This document shows, piece after piece, positions 9,267 through 19,828 of a stretch of DNA of 64,000 bases. Origin of the DNA: Thozetella sp. PMI_491. Lineage: Eukaryota; Ascomycota; Sordariomycetes; Chaetosphaeriales; Chaetosphaeriaceae. Numbering within the stretch: the stretch's first letter is position 1; every line of letters begins with the position of its first letter. The position numbers and the translations under genes were made by a program. The stretch is taken from contig MU270046.1 of assembly GCA_021432635.1 (NCBI GenBank), positions 161,913 to 225,912 of the forward strand, written 5' to 3'. Under the pieces are notes generated by a model. The model was given only the letters and a program-made list of their open reading frames with translations, did not search any database and had not been told where the DNA came from.

Positions 9267-10520
9267 ATGTGGTCTATCACGTCGCTCATTGCATTTTCTC
9301 TCGTTTGGGGAGCCTTCCCATCTGCTGCTCAGTCAACCCCGGACTTAATTGATGCCCTCAAAGCAGCGGGAGCAACAAAATTTGCAGAGACCATCAAGTC
9401 AAACCCCGAGCTGCTCAACTTGTACACTTCATCTGCTGTCGGCACCGTCTTTGCCCCAGCCGATTCTGCTTCACCACCAGCTGTCAACATCACGGCCAAG
9501 CTTCGTAAGCGCCAGAGTGGCACGAACTATGGAGCTTACGGCATGGGTGCTGCCCAAGGCATCCAGACAGGTGCCAAGTTCAACCAACAACCGTCAGGCT
9601 TGGTCATTCCCGTGTCGAACCCGCAGGCCGGCGGCCAGCCAAACAACGTTGTGTCGAACCCAGCCCCGGCCAATGGGACCAGCGCGAAGCGATGGGCCTA
9701 CGAGCGTGACAATGGTGCCACATCCCCGGGGCTGACTATCTCGGGCGGTCTAGGGACCGTTGTCAACGTGCTGAAGACCGACATCCCCTACAGTGGCGGG
9801 CTCATCCATCTTGTAGACAGGCATGACCCCTGTTTCTCAACGCGTTCCTCTCCTCATCCTCCCCTCGAACCCGGGGCACCACACCAAATATCGTGCTACA
9901 TTACTAACATTTGCTCACAGCTACTTCACCGTCCCGCAAACCGTGTCTAGCACGGCTCAGTCTTCCGGGCTCAAAACTTTCAGCTCGCTGATTGCCAACA
10001 GCACCAATTTTACCACTGGCTTGGACACCAACCCATTGACGACAGTGTTCCTGCCATCTGATGCTGCCTTTGCAGCTGCTAATATCTCAGCCTCCACCTC
10101 GGTTTCCCCCAACTTCTTGCCGGGCCACGTCGTGCCAAACTTTCTGGGCTACCTCCCTAACTTGCAAAATGGGGCAAAGCTGAAGACTCAGACCGGCGAT
10201 GTGCTGACCGTCACCTTCAGCGGTGGCAGCTACTACATCAACGGCGCCAAGATTATCACGGCGAATATAATTCTTCCGAATGGAGTGGCACACATTGTCA
10301 ACAAGGTAAGCGCGGATTCCTCACCAGTTCGGCCCCCAGATTCGCATGCAAGGTGGTGTCCCAAGTCCATGGTCGGCGAGCTGACGAGGCTACCCCTCAA
10401 ATTTAGGTCATTCAGCCCGCGCCGCCCACCGTTCCCTCGGGCGCCAATATTCTCAGCATGGGGTGGGCCGCCAATGTGGCTTGCGTCGTGGCAGGGGCTT
10501 CGTTGCTTTCATTGGCTTGA
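9267..10520 (+). CDS. GPI-anchored fasciclin (FAS1) domain protein
   Basis: Exons 9267-9820, 9921-10305 and 10407-10520 give 350 residues. The first intron uses a GC donor (GACAG|GCATGA) with a perfect TACTAAC branch site at 9902-9908; this junction gives the expected FAS1 sequence HLVDSYFTVP. Residues 1-20 are a signal peptide. Two FAS1 units are visible: the first is interrupted by a ~100-residue Gly/Asn/Gln-rich insertion bearing two Lys-Arg sites (LRKRQSG and SAKRWAY); the second runs through TTVFLPSDAAFAA, FLPGHVV and NGVAHIVNKVIQP. The last exon ends in a hydrophobic stretch after small residues (NVACVVAGASLLSLA), a typical GPI-attachment signal. Such proteins act in cell-wall adhesion. 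The Lys-Arg sites raise the possibility that the insertion is excised or nicked by kexin in the Golgi. Confidence 0.87.
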
Positions 10521-12433
10521 AGTTAGGTAGTGCCGAGACCTAGGGTAGCAGAGCGCCGAATTGCCGAGAGGGGTTCCGATGCAGGAGGCTGTGGACATCT
10601 GTGCGTGTGTGCATGGAAGTGACGTAGTTGTACCAGACCACTGGCCCTAATATTGCTCGTAATAATATAACGTATCTGCTCTTCAATCTATCCAACTATT
10701 AAACATGACCTTGAGATAGATGATGGAGTTTGGCCCTAGCCTAGCTATCCCCTAACCGTGAGAACATGATTGCTGTCCGGTTGCAGCTCTCTGTCGCGTG
10801 GTTACCGCACCTAAGGATCAGTATAAGTTATATGATTTCCCAAGTGTAACCCGGCGCGCGAATTGGGCAGTCCATAACGCCTTCGCCGAGAAAGACAAAT
10901 CTTATTCTAGCAGCTTTTTTTTTATTTCAGCTCTGGTATATATCCTCGTGGTTGCCTGCAAATTGAACGAAAGGCGCAAATGACGCAGTGCTGCCTAGCA
11001 GAATGCCCTGTGCAAGACAACCAGCGAGCCTTCTTGACGTGGCCAATCAACTTCACCAGCCCTGCCACAGGGTGCATAACCTCTCCGACAAAGGTTTAGC
11101 CACTATGCATACGTTTTATTGCTTCATGTTGTGAAACTGGAATAGCAAATAAGAGAGCAAGGTAGTGCACTAGGCACTGCTTACAGCAGAGCTAGTGCAA
11201 TTACTACGAACGCGAGCCTGAGATCACCACGCGCCACTCGTGCCGTAACAGGTAGCAAGCTGCAAAGCTGAAACATGTGCGACATGAATCCGCTAACCTC
11301 TTTCGAAAGCTGGCTAGCCGACATGGGTGAAAATCTCTGATTGGTCTTAGAGGTAATTAGCATGTCGAGCCTGAAATTTTTACCGCTGCGTAAAGAAACA
11401 GCGGATAGAAGGGGGTCCTTTATCTAATCATCTCTGCCTATATAAGAGTAAAGGAAATAAAAATCTAAGTTAGGCTTCCTTACATGACTGTCAGACGGCG
11501 GCGGCCACCGACACGAGGCTCTCGACGATCTATGTTCAGCATGCAGGAAGCAGACTGCAGAGGAGACGTGCAGAGAGCCACCGCCGGCAGGACAGCCTGG
11601 CATCGCCCTTTATGTGCTCTACTGAGCCTTATAAGTATGATAAGGCGGAAAGTAGAGCATATAAAACTCCCGCCCCGCCACCAAGATACCTCGAGCTTGG
11701 CGGGTTGGCTTAGATGACTTCCTGTTTCCTTATACAAGGTATTACTTTGTCCTGAAAGAATTTTCTCATCAGGCTTTACATCTTTGCCACTTGGCTGGTG
11801 TCTGGAGACCTAATAAGGCTTAGTTAGAGTAGATAAGCTACGGAAGTGAAGTAATTTAAATATGAGTCTGCCTGCCGTATATCCTTCTAAACGGCCACAT
11901 GCAACAAGGTCAGCGAAGACGGCAATACATACGACGAAATCAACGTAAGGAAATACTACGACAACTAGTTCGTATTATTATGCTTAGGATGTCGAGAAAG
12001 GGCAGTCGTCTTGGTACCAGGCATAGGTAGCGATGGTTTGAAGAGAGAGAAGTAGTATTCTCGAGTCAGCTATTCAGGATACATCGTCTAACATGCGGAC
12101 ACGCCTTCGTATGTGTGCCGGGTGGAGTACCTATCCACATTATATCCGCGTATCGTGCGGGCCCACTATATCCGCGTAAAGCGTGGGGCTGTCCCGCCAA
12201 GCGGCAGGCCGGATAGCTGCCCCCCGCCACCGGATTGCTTGGGTATCGCCAATTTTTTCCCCAGCGAGTCACAGAAAAAGGGAACTAAGGAACTAGTCGC
12301 CTCGCACGGGCCATGGCTTTACGTGGGCATTTCTCCCGTTCTCCTTGTGCGCGGAAAGAGTCTCCTCAGGGCGCTCAGTTCATCTTCTTCGCTTCGCTCC
12401 ACGCCCTGTTGCGTCGTATTCGCTCCGTCACAG
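10521..12433. other. Intergenic stretch before Zn2Cys6 regulator
   Basis: About 1.9 kb. No gene with recognisable features; AT-rich patches near 10640-10700 and 11400-11480. Two direct copies of CTATATCCGCGTA-like sequence (about 12143 and 12167) lie near the regulator. The CTCC/CTTC-rich 12340-12430 part looks like 5' leader. Confidence 0.5.
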
Positions 12434-13648
12434 ATGGCCAGCCGCCAACCCTCTGATCGTGCGCCCAAAGTGCGTCGAATGCACAACAAGTCCCGGAGGG
12501 GCTGCCAGGAATGCAAGCGGAGGCACATCAAATGCGATGAAGGGCGGCCGCATTGCGTTAATTGCAGTGTCTCTCAGAGATGCTGTGAATACGGCGATCC
12601 AGCGCCTGCGAACAGTGACGTTGCGCCGCTGTTCCCCGGGCAGGCTGCGCGTCCTCTGAGCGCCGACAGGGCAGCAAGTCTGCTTATCGAGGTCTCCGAG
12701 ACCTCTCACGGCGGCAAAACACAAGACTTGGAAGACGGCCAGACCTTTACTCTTAAGCACATGCAGCTCTTCCACCATGTGGAGCGTGGCATTACCACGT
12801 GGCTTGGAGCTACTGATTTTATGGCTCCTCTCGTCCATCAATACATCGAGACGGCCCTGACGGTGCCCTACCTGATGAACCAACTGCTGGCTTTAGCAGC
12901 TCAGCACCTCAGTCATACTGCCACCGAGGAGGCCGCGAGCTATCGTGCGCTAGCCACTGAGCTTCAGACTCGTGGGTTATCACTGTTTATTGCCGCCAAC
13001 GACAATGCCGATGCGACTCCACGCTGGTACTTCTCCTCTTTGCTGGCAGTGCACAATCTTGCCGCGACCATGGCGTTGTGTCGACGGTGTGAATTCGATA
13101 CGTTTTTAGACACCTTTATCAGCCACATGGGATACCATCAAGGTACCCAGGCCATTGGAAACGCGTCATGGATGTCAATCCAGAATGGCGGACTACGAGA
13201 TTGGCTCCAGCGGGTAGAAGCTTCAAGCCCGACGGCCACAGCTGCTATAGACAACCCGGCAGATCCATTCCCCCAAGTGCTACAATCGTCACATCTCAAC
13301 GCCTCATCAATCGCCACCTGTCTGGAGGCATCGGCGGCTTTAAACTTTATTCGGGAAAAACTCCAAGGACCCGATTCTTGGGGCCCCCACGCCGTCCTGG
13401 CCTGGCCAAACCTGGTATCACATGACTTTATTAGTCTTCTTGGGGCTCGCGTTCCAGAGGCACTGTTAATTTTGATCTACTACGCGGAGTTGGCTCACGA
13501 TTTTCGCGATTTCTGGGTTTTTGGAGATGCAGGAGAATTCTTGATAACTAACCTCGCGATGAGACTTGGCAAAAACTGGGCTAAATGGCTTGAAAGACCC
13601 ATGGCCGCGGTATCCAGAAATAACCCTCGTAATCATGAAGCACCATAG
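12434..13648 (+). CDS. Zn2Cys6 transcription factor, sterol-uptake-regulator-like
   Basis: A single exon of 404 residues. The ATG at 12434 is the first methionine shortly before the DNA-binding domain, which begins at about residue 18 with a basic KVRRMHNKSRRG arm and the cluster CQECKRRHIKC...CVNCSVSQRCC (C-x2-C-x6-C-x6-C-x2-C-x6-C). The region after it contains an LKHMQLFHHVERG helix and a long alpha-helical body, the pattern of the Upc2/Fungal_trans_2 type regulators that bind DNA in the nucleus. Targets cannot be read from sequence. The nearest gene in the same direction is the lipocalin-like gene 560 bp downstream, a plausible but unproven target. The open frame continues upstream to 12113, but that part lacks protein character. 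Confidence 0.85.
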   Translation: MASRQPSDRAPKVRRMHNKSRRGCQECKRRHIKCDEGRPHCVNCSVSQRCCEYGDPAPANSDVAPLFPGQAARPLSADRAASLLIEVSETSHGGKTQDLEDGQTFTLKHMQLFHHVERGITTWLGATDFMAPLVHQYIETALTVPYLMNQLLALAAQHLSHTATEEAASYRALATELQTRGLSLFIAANDNADATPRWYFSSLLAVHNLAATMALCRRCEFDTFLDTFISHMGYHQGTQAIGNASWMSIQNGGLRDWLQRVEASSPTATAAIDNPADPFPQVLQSSHLNASSIATCLEASAALNFIREKLQGPDSWGPHAVLAWPNLVSHDFISLLGARVPEALLILIYYAELAHDFRDFWVFGDAGEFLITNLAMRLGKNWAKWLERPMAAVSRNNPRNHEAP

Positions 13649-14205
13649 GAGGTATTCTTTCCCTTCATCAGCGGAGGACAAGAAGGGCTTTCTCAGTGTG
13701 AAGAGCTTAGTGGCTGCCACCTATAGAATGTAGGATAGATGACAACAATGAGGGTCTAACGCTTCATGTACTGCGGATATTTCACTGGGATTAACGCCGG
13801 CGTAAGGAGGATCAGACCAGGAATCCGATCCAACTGCCTCGTTGCGATGCATGAGCGCCGGAGAGTTCAGACACTGTCATGCCTAGTGGATGCCTTCAAT
13901 GAATCCTCACCAAAGCAATTTCCGCGTACTCGGGCAGCCCGTGAATGTTGGGCAGAGGTCCCTCTTTGAATGTGGAACTGACCGTTTCGAAACTCCCCTT
14001 GTCGGTCAACCCTCCGCGTATTTATTTTAAATTTCCGGTTAGCTGCTAGCCAGGAAAGGCCTGCGAGCAGTTTATTAGTAAAAGGTGGCTGCGTTCAAAT
14101 ACGTCGGGTTACATATCCGGGGCGCGAACATACACATCTTACTGTTCTAACCAAATCACCTCCATTCTCATTTTCATATAACTCCGGTATCCTCTCGCTT
14201 CCAAC
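13649..14205. other. Intergenic: regulator to lipocalin-like gene
   Basis: About 560 bp without a gene. It includes CTCCGCGTATTTATTTTAAA (about 14010), a TATA-like block, and a CT-rich leader before the ATG at 14206. Confidence 0.5.
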
Positions 14206-15363
14206 ATGATCTTTTCCAACCCAGCCTCGACGGCAGCTACGCTTCTCCTTGCGCGAGCATGTGCAGAGACCGTCTTCTTCGAGCCCGCATTTTATGATGG
14301 GCCAGTCAATATGGAGACCAGCTCAGTTGATGGAAACCTGGACGGCTTTAAGATGCGCACATCGGCAAATACCAGTTCGTATGATTACTGGTGGTTTGAT
14401 CTGGTGTCCACATCGGACAAATCTGCAGTGAATATTGTGTTTTACAACGCAGGGGATATTGGCAATGCACAACCGCTGGCGGTGGAGGTCTCGGGTGTCT
14501 TCGCCAACGGCACTTCATACTTCAGTCAAATTTTGTCTCCCGGTGGCTCGACAATCAGCAACGGGCCAGACGGTATCTCAGCTTGGTGGAACGGCACCGG
14601 GGCCGGGTTCCAGGGAACCAGCCTCAATGCCGGCCAAGTGCAGTACAATGTCACATTTGACTCCCCTGGGCTTGGAGTCGTTGGCACAATTCAGCTAAAC
14701 TCGGTGAGTAGCTTTGCAGTCTTCATGCTTCTCAGTGATTTGACTGACCAGGTGAATCAGCGTGCCCCAGCGCATTACCCCTGCGATCCTAACATCCCTG
14801 GTGCCGACGAGATGCACCTCCCACGCTTCTTCTGGTCCAACGCGATTCCTGATGCCGATGTCACTGTAAATCTGACCATCAATGGTACCGTCGTAAATTT
14901 TGAGGGTATCGGATATCACGACAAGAACTGGGGTGACCGGACGGTCCTCAAGAGCCCCAAGTATTGGGACTGGGGTCATGCCCGCCTTGGCCCCTACTCG
15001 CTGGTATGGTACGACCTGCTCGACTACAACAATATGGAATATCGCCGCAGCTATATTGCAAAGGATGGAGAAATTATCGCCCTGAAGTGCGACGACACAG
15101 CAGTTACTATCAGACCTCTTGGTGGCAATTCGACCTGGCCCTCTCCTGAGGGACTTACTGGCATTCCAGGAGTTGCCAGCGCCTTTGCACTTCCCGATGG
15201 CAAGACATTCGAAGTGAATGTGACGGTGGAGTCTATCACTTACGACAAATTAGTGTATACTCGCGCTGTAGGCCTTGCGAGCGGCCAAATCTCGGGCAGC
15301 TCGGAGACTTACACTGGGAAGGCTTTTCTTGACGAGTTCACCTACGGGGTTTCCTTCAGCTGA
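14206..15363 (+). CDS. Lipocalin-like secreted protein of the CrtC/Diels-Alderase-like superfamily
   Basis: The 385-codon frame reads through, but 14704-14751 is very probably a 48-bp in-frame intron (GTGAGT, CTGAC branch, CAG). Removing it deletes a hydrophobic insertion and leaves VNQRAPAHYPC, close to the family's APxHYPC pattern, giving 369 residues. A short signal peptide ends near residue 20. Hallmarks shared with fungal lipocalin-fold Diels-Alderases (the CghA/Fsa2 group) and hydroxyneurosporene-synthase-like proteins are a YDYWWFDL start, GIGYHDKNWGD, and WDWGHARLGPYSLVWYD. Known members fold polyene-tetramate intermediates in decalin pathways, but most relatives are uncharacterised. 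No polyketide synthase is in the window, so the substrate is open. A Zn2Cys6 gene lies upstream and an RTA1-like gene downstream. Confidence 0.82.
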   Translation: MIFSNPASTAATLLLARACAETVFFEPAFYDGPVNMETSSVDGNLDGFKMRTSANTSSYDYWWFDLVSTSDKSAVNIVFYNAGDIGNAQPLAVEVSGVFANGTSYFSQILSPGGSTISNGPDGISAWWNGTGAGFQGTSLNAGQVQYNVTFDSPGLGVVGTIQLNSVSSFAVFMLLSDLTDQVNQRAPAHYPCDPNIPGADEMHLPRFFWSNAIPDADVTVNLTINGTVVNFEGIGYHDKNWGDRTVLKSPKYWDWGHARLGPYSLVWYDLLDYNNMEYRRSYIAKDGEIIALKCDDTAVTIRPLGGNSTWPSPEGLTGIPGVASAFALPDGKTFEVNVTVESITYDKLVYTRAVGLASGQISGSSETYTGKAFLDEFTYGVSFS

Positions 15364-16080
15364 TATCACATAGAGAATACAAATTATTCATGGCTATTTA
15401 AACTTTTATCAGAGCTTAGCGGCATTGATGCGCTGTATATCTAGGACTAGTCATCGTATATTTGTTTGTAATTTACTTGTCCATCGGTGGAGACGACCTT
15501 TCCTATGCTATGGCCGCTTTCTTTCGCCGTGACATCCATTTAGCCAGTGCGCGCTCGTGCACATGAAATAAGCGAGCATCTAACTTTCCAACCGCTCTGG
15601 TAATACGCGATCACCTATTTATCTATGGAACCACTTCACCATTTACACCCGCTGGGCTCATGGATGTATCGGTGTCAAGCTAACTTGGTTAACGTACTCG
15701 AGGTGTGCATGCTTAACCCATTACCACCTTACCTAATATTTATACAGCAAATTCTCGGTCAGAGGTTCTCTAACTCAGTTTCACTCACATATGGAGCCTC
15801 CTTAGTTGTCTAAAAGGCACAACAGACAATACCTCATCACTCAGCACGCAGGGTAAAAACGAAGTATCAAGGGCCCAAAAAGAAGTTCAATGACGCCAAG
15901 TCTGTTTTATTAAAACTCTCAAACTCTATGATAGACCACTAAACCGAACATCCTCGGCCAGCAGAGATGACCTTAATATTTTCAAGAGCAAAAATACTCC
16001 GTCGATCCCTCGCACATATAAAAGGAATAACACACCGAAATTTCATGCTGACGACCGTAAGTTGCTGCCTGAAATTACCC
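15364..16080. other. Intergenic: convergent 3' flanks
   Basis: About 720 bp, AT-rich, between two convergent genes. Nothing recognisable. Confidence 0.5.
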
Positions 16081-17019
16081 TTAGCGACCAGGCAAATCAT
16101 CCATAAGGTTTGATCGTGTATTCTCTGCGAGATTTATTTCATCTGTTGATCCAAGGCGTTTCCGGGTATTGTCTGGTTGTTCAAGTTGTTCTGGATAGCG
16201 CAGCAAAAAGGCGACCATAACCAAGAACATGAGCGCCGCGTCAAAGACGTACAACGTCCATTCATGATCCATCGGATACCCATCCTCCCCCATGACAAAC
16301 TCAATGACCCTAAAGACACTCCGGATCATGATAAGCAAGCTGACGAGGTAAAGCATTTGCAAGATCTGCTTCCAGCGCTGGCGAGGCTGAGCTATGGCTT
16401 GAACACTGTATCGCTCATATCGGACGTGGAAGACAACGGCTACGGCGCCGAAGAAACCGAACATGATGATCTGGATGAACAAGCCGCATATGACGATTTT
16501 CTGTCCCATGGAAGCCATGCTTGTACCAGTGGCCATCATACCAGAGCCGGTGCTCTGGACCAGAAATGAGACGACATCGCTCCAAACAAAGGTCTTCGTG
16601 ATAAGATTAAACCGAATTAGGCTGTATTGTTCGGCACGGGCTGCACGAATAATTCGTCCTAGGACCATATAGATAGAAGCGGCGAAGAGGATCGGCGGTA
16701 AGAGAAGAAGTACGCTTTGAATGATATACGGTAGTAGCTGGTCTGTCTCTTTGCTGGCGACGGCGCGCCCAATAAAACCGATGGCCTCCACTGCTCTGTG
16801 CGTCAGGATACTCGCCATTTCCTGTTGGATGATGCCGGAGAACTCACTGACACCACCGACGACGAACGGTATGCAAAACCATTGCCTCGTCTTCCACAGT
16901 TTGTACGCATGTGTGACAGTTGCTAAAACGAACAGAGTGATAAATAGAATGGCGCCGGCGAGTGACGGTACATAGTGCCACAGATAGTAACCTGGCTTGT
17001 ATTCTTTTAGACCGTCCAT
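16081..17019 (-). CDS. RTA1-like lipid-translocating/stress-response membrane protein
   Basis: The family's seven-helix hydrophobic pattern is visible: YVPSLAGAILFITLFVLATV, FVVGG..., a block after EAIGFIGRA, SVLLLLPPILFAASIYMVLGR, IVICGLFIQIIMFGFFGAV, a helix at ILQMLYLVSLLIMIRSVFRV and a C-terminal one. RTA1-like proteins are fungal plasma-membrane proteins linked to lipid translocation and toxicant resistance. The frame reads through, but 16847-16791 looks like a 57-bp in-frame intron (GTGAGT...CTGAC...GCAG). Splicing restores VVGGVMEAIGFIGRA, close to the family consensus GGxxExIGYxGR, and gives 293 residues. The start MDGLKEYKPGYYLWHYVPS is typical. The C terminus is hydrophilic and cytosolic. 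Confidence 0.87.
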   Translation of the reverse strand: MDGLKEYKPGYYLWHYVPSLAGAILFITLFVLATVTHAYKLWKTRQWFCIPFVVGGVSEFSGIIQQEMASILTHRAVEAIGFIGRAVASKETDQLLPYIIQSVLLLLPPILFAASIYMVLGRIIRAARAEQYSLIRFNLITKTFVWSDVVSFLVQSTGSGMMATGTSMASMGQKIVICGLFIQIIMFGFFGAVAVVFHVRYERYSVQAIAQPRQRWKQILQMLYLVSLLIMIRSVFRVIEFVMGEDGYPMDHEWTLYVFDAALMFLVMVAFLLRYPEQLEQPDNTRKRLGSTDEINLAENTRSNLMDDLPGR

Positions 17020-18157
17020 GATAGGCGACTGAAACAGATCTCGGCTAAGTGTTGATTAAGAGGTATTTAGAAAAGGATTGTTAGCTTAATAGCAGACGAA
17101 TCTGATGATGATGTTGAACAGTTACACGAATATATAATGCTGCATTTAGTGGGTACCTTATTGAGCGTCGCGATCAAGCTTGCTTGGTCCCTGCAAAATG
17201 GAAACAAGGCTCGTATATCTCAGGTTTCATGATGCGTTCTCGGCAATGGTTTTCGACGCATTTACCCCCAGATGAACCCTGTGTGCCAGTAATGCGCGGG
17301 CAATTTGTATTTCCGCGTATAGAGGTTGTGCCAGCCTTCAGAAAGGACACACCACAAAGGCACGAATCCTCCCAAGGCGGAAAGAAAAATGGGGCTCCAT
17401 TTCACTAGTGCCAGGCTGTAAATTTAAGTGCGCGCTAGGGTTAAACAGTCTAGCTCAGGAGTGGTGAAATACAAGGGGCGAAGCTCTGCCAAGGGGCTAC
17501 GCCAGGATTATCCGCGTATAGCGGCACATGGCTAAGAAAATAAAGTCAAAGAGCTTTATTTGGCTAGTCGCCACATAGTTCTTTTCCGCGGAAGTGACAC
17601 GAAACGCGCCCTGGCGCGTATTCCCTTTGGAAATCTATTCCCCGTTCATACGGAATACTTGTGAGGTACCTGCCTAAAACGGGGCAGTACGCCTCGTTTA
17701 AGGCTATCGAGACCGGGGCTGGCGCAAACTCATGACACCAAGATATGCCCGTAATACCTTCTTACCACGTTTTCTATCACAAGTACCAATCCAGCTTCTC
17801 GTGGGACGATACTGAGCTGTGAAAAAGGTCTGTATGCGCGGACACACAATGCTTCAGACAAATTTTGTAAGAAGTGGTTTTGCTGACTCTATCATCCAAG
17901 TGGGGAGATACATCCATAGAGTTAAGACTTCTATGATTTCCACAAACGGACTCCACAAAGAATCATGCTTGAGGAGGATTATCGAATTAGTTCAGCCTAA
18001 GTAAGGGATTCTCTTGCAGTCAGTTGAAAGAATAGCCTCGGACTCCGTCACAGTCTAGTCTTCGTGATGATAAATAAATCAACTCCTTAAACATTCCTCG
18101 GGCTTTCCAGCTTCGGCCACTCTCCCAAGCTGCATAATTATAAAATGCGGAGTAAAA
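17020..18157. other. Intergenic stretch
   Basis: About 1.1 kb with no recognisable gene. Two copies of a TTCCGCGTATAG / TATCCGCGTATAG motif occur at about 17310 and 17513, similar to the pair near 12150. Confidence 0.5.
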
Positions 18158-18901
18158 ATGTCGGATATTCTCGTTACAGATGCAACACGACAGCAAGACG
18201 GAGCCGTTGTAGAAGCTCTGCTAGCCTCAAAATCGGTAAATGTCTAGATCCGCGCGCTAACTCGCAATCTTAGGTTGGCGAAAGCAAAAGAGTTTGAAGC
18301 GAGAGAGGTCAAGCTTATGATGGGAGACTTGAAATATCGAATCAATCTTGTGCAGGCGTTGAAACGTTGTGTAGCTGCCTTTCTGGTTATTGATTTCAGA
18401 GGATCAACCGACGTGAAGGGTGAAATTGAACAGAGGCAGAGACTCGTTGACCTAGTAAAGGAGCTCGGTAAGTCCCTTAGAACCTCTGCATCGCTAGAGC
18501 GTCTTCAGATGAAACTGATTCATGATATTCGCAGGCATTAAACACCTAGTATTTTCTTCGGTGGGCGGTGCGGACATTGCAGAAGAGGTGGACCGCTTCT
18601 GCTCCAAACACACGCTTGGACGGTACATCCATGTTTCCGGGGGTGTCGTATACCATTATACGCCCCGTTGGCTTTATGGACTTGATTCCCGAGGATTAAA
18701 TTGAGTAATACTTCTTTTCTTGGATCTATGACGGTAGTACTTAGCCAAAGCAAGCAAAAGTGGATTGCTTGCAAAGACATTGGTATCGCCGCTGCGAATG
18801 CCCTCAATGATTCAGCACAGTACCGAGGAAAGACATTCACAATTTGCGGAGAAGTTGCAGATATGGATGAAGTTCAGGCTGCTTTGAGCCGCGAAAATTA
18901 G
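18158..18901 (+). pseudogene. Decayed NmrA-like NAD(P)-binding protein gene
   Basis: Three frames together resemble an NmrA-like/NAD(P)-dependent epimerase-type protein: MSDILVTDATRQQDGAVVEA (degraded dinucleotide-binding strand and helix), RALTRNL, a GDL segment, AAFLVIDFRGSTDVKGEIEQ, and after a likely intron IKHLVFSSVGGAD. A C-terminal WIACKDIGIAAANAL stretch and YRGKTFTICGE follow. The copy is broken by an in-frame TAG after KSVNV, a frameshift in the YTIIRPVGFMDLIPE region (about 18650) and further stops near 18693-18705. The glycines of the dinucleotide-binding loop are also lost. Intact homologues bind NAD(P) as redox-sensing regulators or reductases; this one cannot make a full product. 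Confidence 0.72.
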
Positions 18902-19828
18902 TCTCGCTAGCATGGTTGCTTGGCTGGTTAGTCCTTGCTTTATCACGCTTACCACTATAACCAAATGTTCAAGGTGCGTAGTACCCAAAAATTAAGTTAA
19001 CATATTGTTGACTTGGTAATAGTGGTGGGCAAAGGAGATTCAGGCAGGAACGTCCGAGGAAACACGAAAGATCGTGCCGGCCCCATTGATAATCGAAGAA
19101 TGGGCACGAGAGAGAAAGGCTTCGAAACAAGCGCTTGCTTCCAAGAAGAATGTATGATTTTTCTCCCGGGTTGGACACAGGCGTCGGAGTCACTTTTCCT
19201 TGAACCCCGGATACCTTGAGGATTCTTGAGAGCTGAAAACTTCAACGAAATGGAAGGGATCTAGTTTATTTTTGTTCGCCCATGCTGATCAAGTTCCCAA
19301 AATCAGCGCGCCACATAGCCAACCCTAACCCTTAATGTGGGTATTTCGAGATATCCACCTCAGCCCAATACAAGCCGCCATAGAAATAGTTATAGAAATA
19401 TCCACCATGTGACCTAGTTAATCAGGCAGCTAACCGAGCCCTGACTGTTCTGTGAGCATCTGCTACGCTACCCGCCATCTAGCTAGACTATTTCGCGGAT
19501 GATTCTACAAGATCTAGAAATATCTATTATAGATAATGGACCAAGCATTAGATAACGCTAAATTGATAAAAGATATTTATCTCTGCTGGAACTTACCACT
19601 CTAGTCAGAATATGATGGGCCAATTATAGTTCGCTAGCAATTTCGGATTACAAGACTAGCTTGGACTGTGCTAAGACCTCTTACCTATGCCTAGCACGTA
19701 TTCCTCTCGGATATTGTATAACCTTCGCAGGGGAACATGTGCCAGGTATGCGGGCCCGGTCTCAAGGCGAAGGGGAAGGTCCCCGGATGCATATAGGCCA
19801 TTTATACGTTTATAACAGAAGAATCAGT
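18902..19828. other. Intergenic stretch, partly AT-rich
   Basis: About 930 bp without a supportable gene. The 19480-19640 part is AT-rich. A two-unit telomere-like AACCCTAACCCTTAA occurs at 19321-19335, too short to interpret. Confidence 0.5.

Noticed and set aside
12434-17019. A complete secondary-metabolite cluster (regulator, Diels-Alderase-like, RTA1)
   Set aside because: No synthase, oxidase or other core biosynthetic gene between them; only noted as a possibility.
18228-18239. 12-base GT..AG segment reading over the internal stop of the NmrA-like gene
   Set aside because: Far below a spliceable intron length; later frameshifts make the gene broken anyway.
19318-19335. Interstitial telomere repeat (AACCCTAACCCTTAA)
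   Set aside because: Only two units; expected by chance at this scale.
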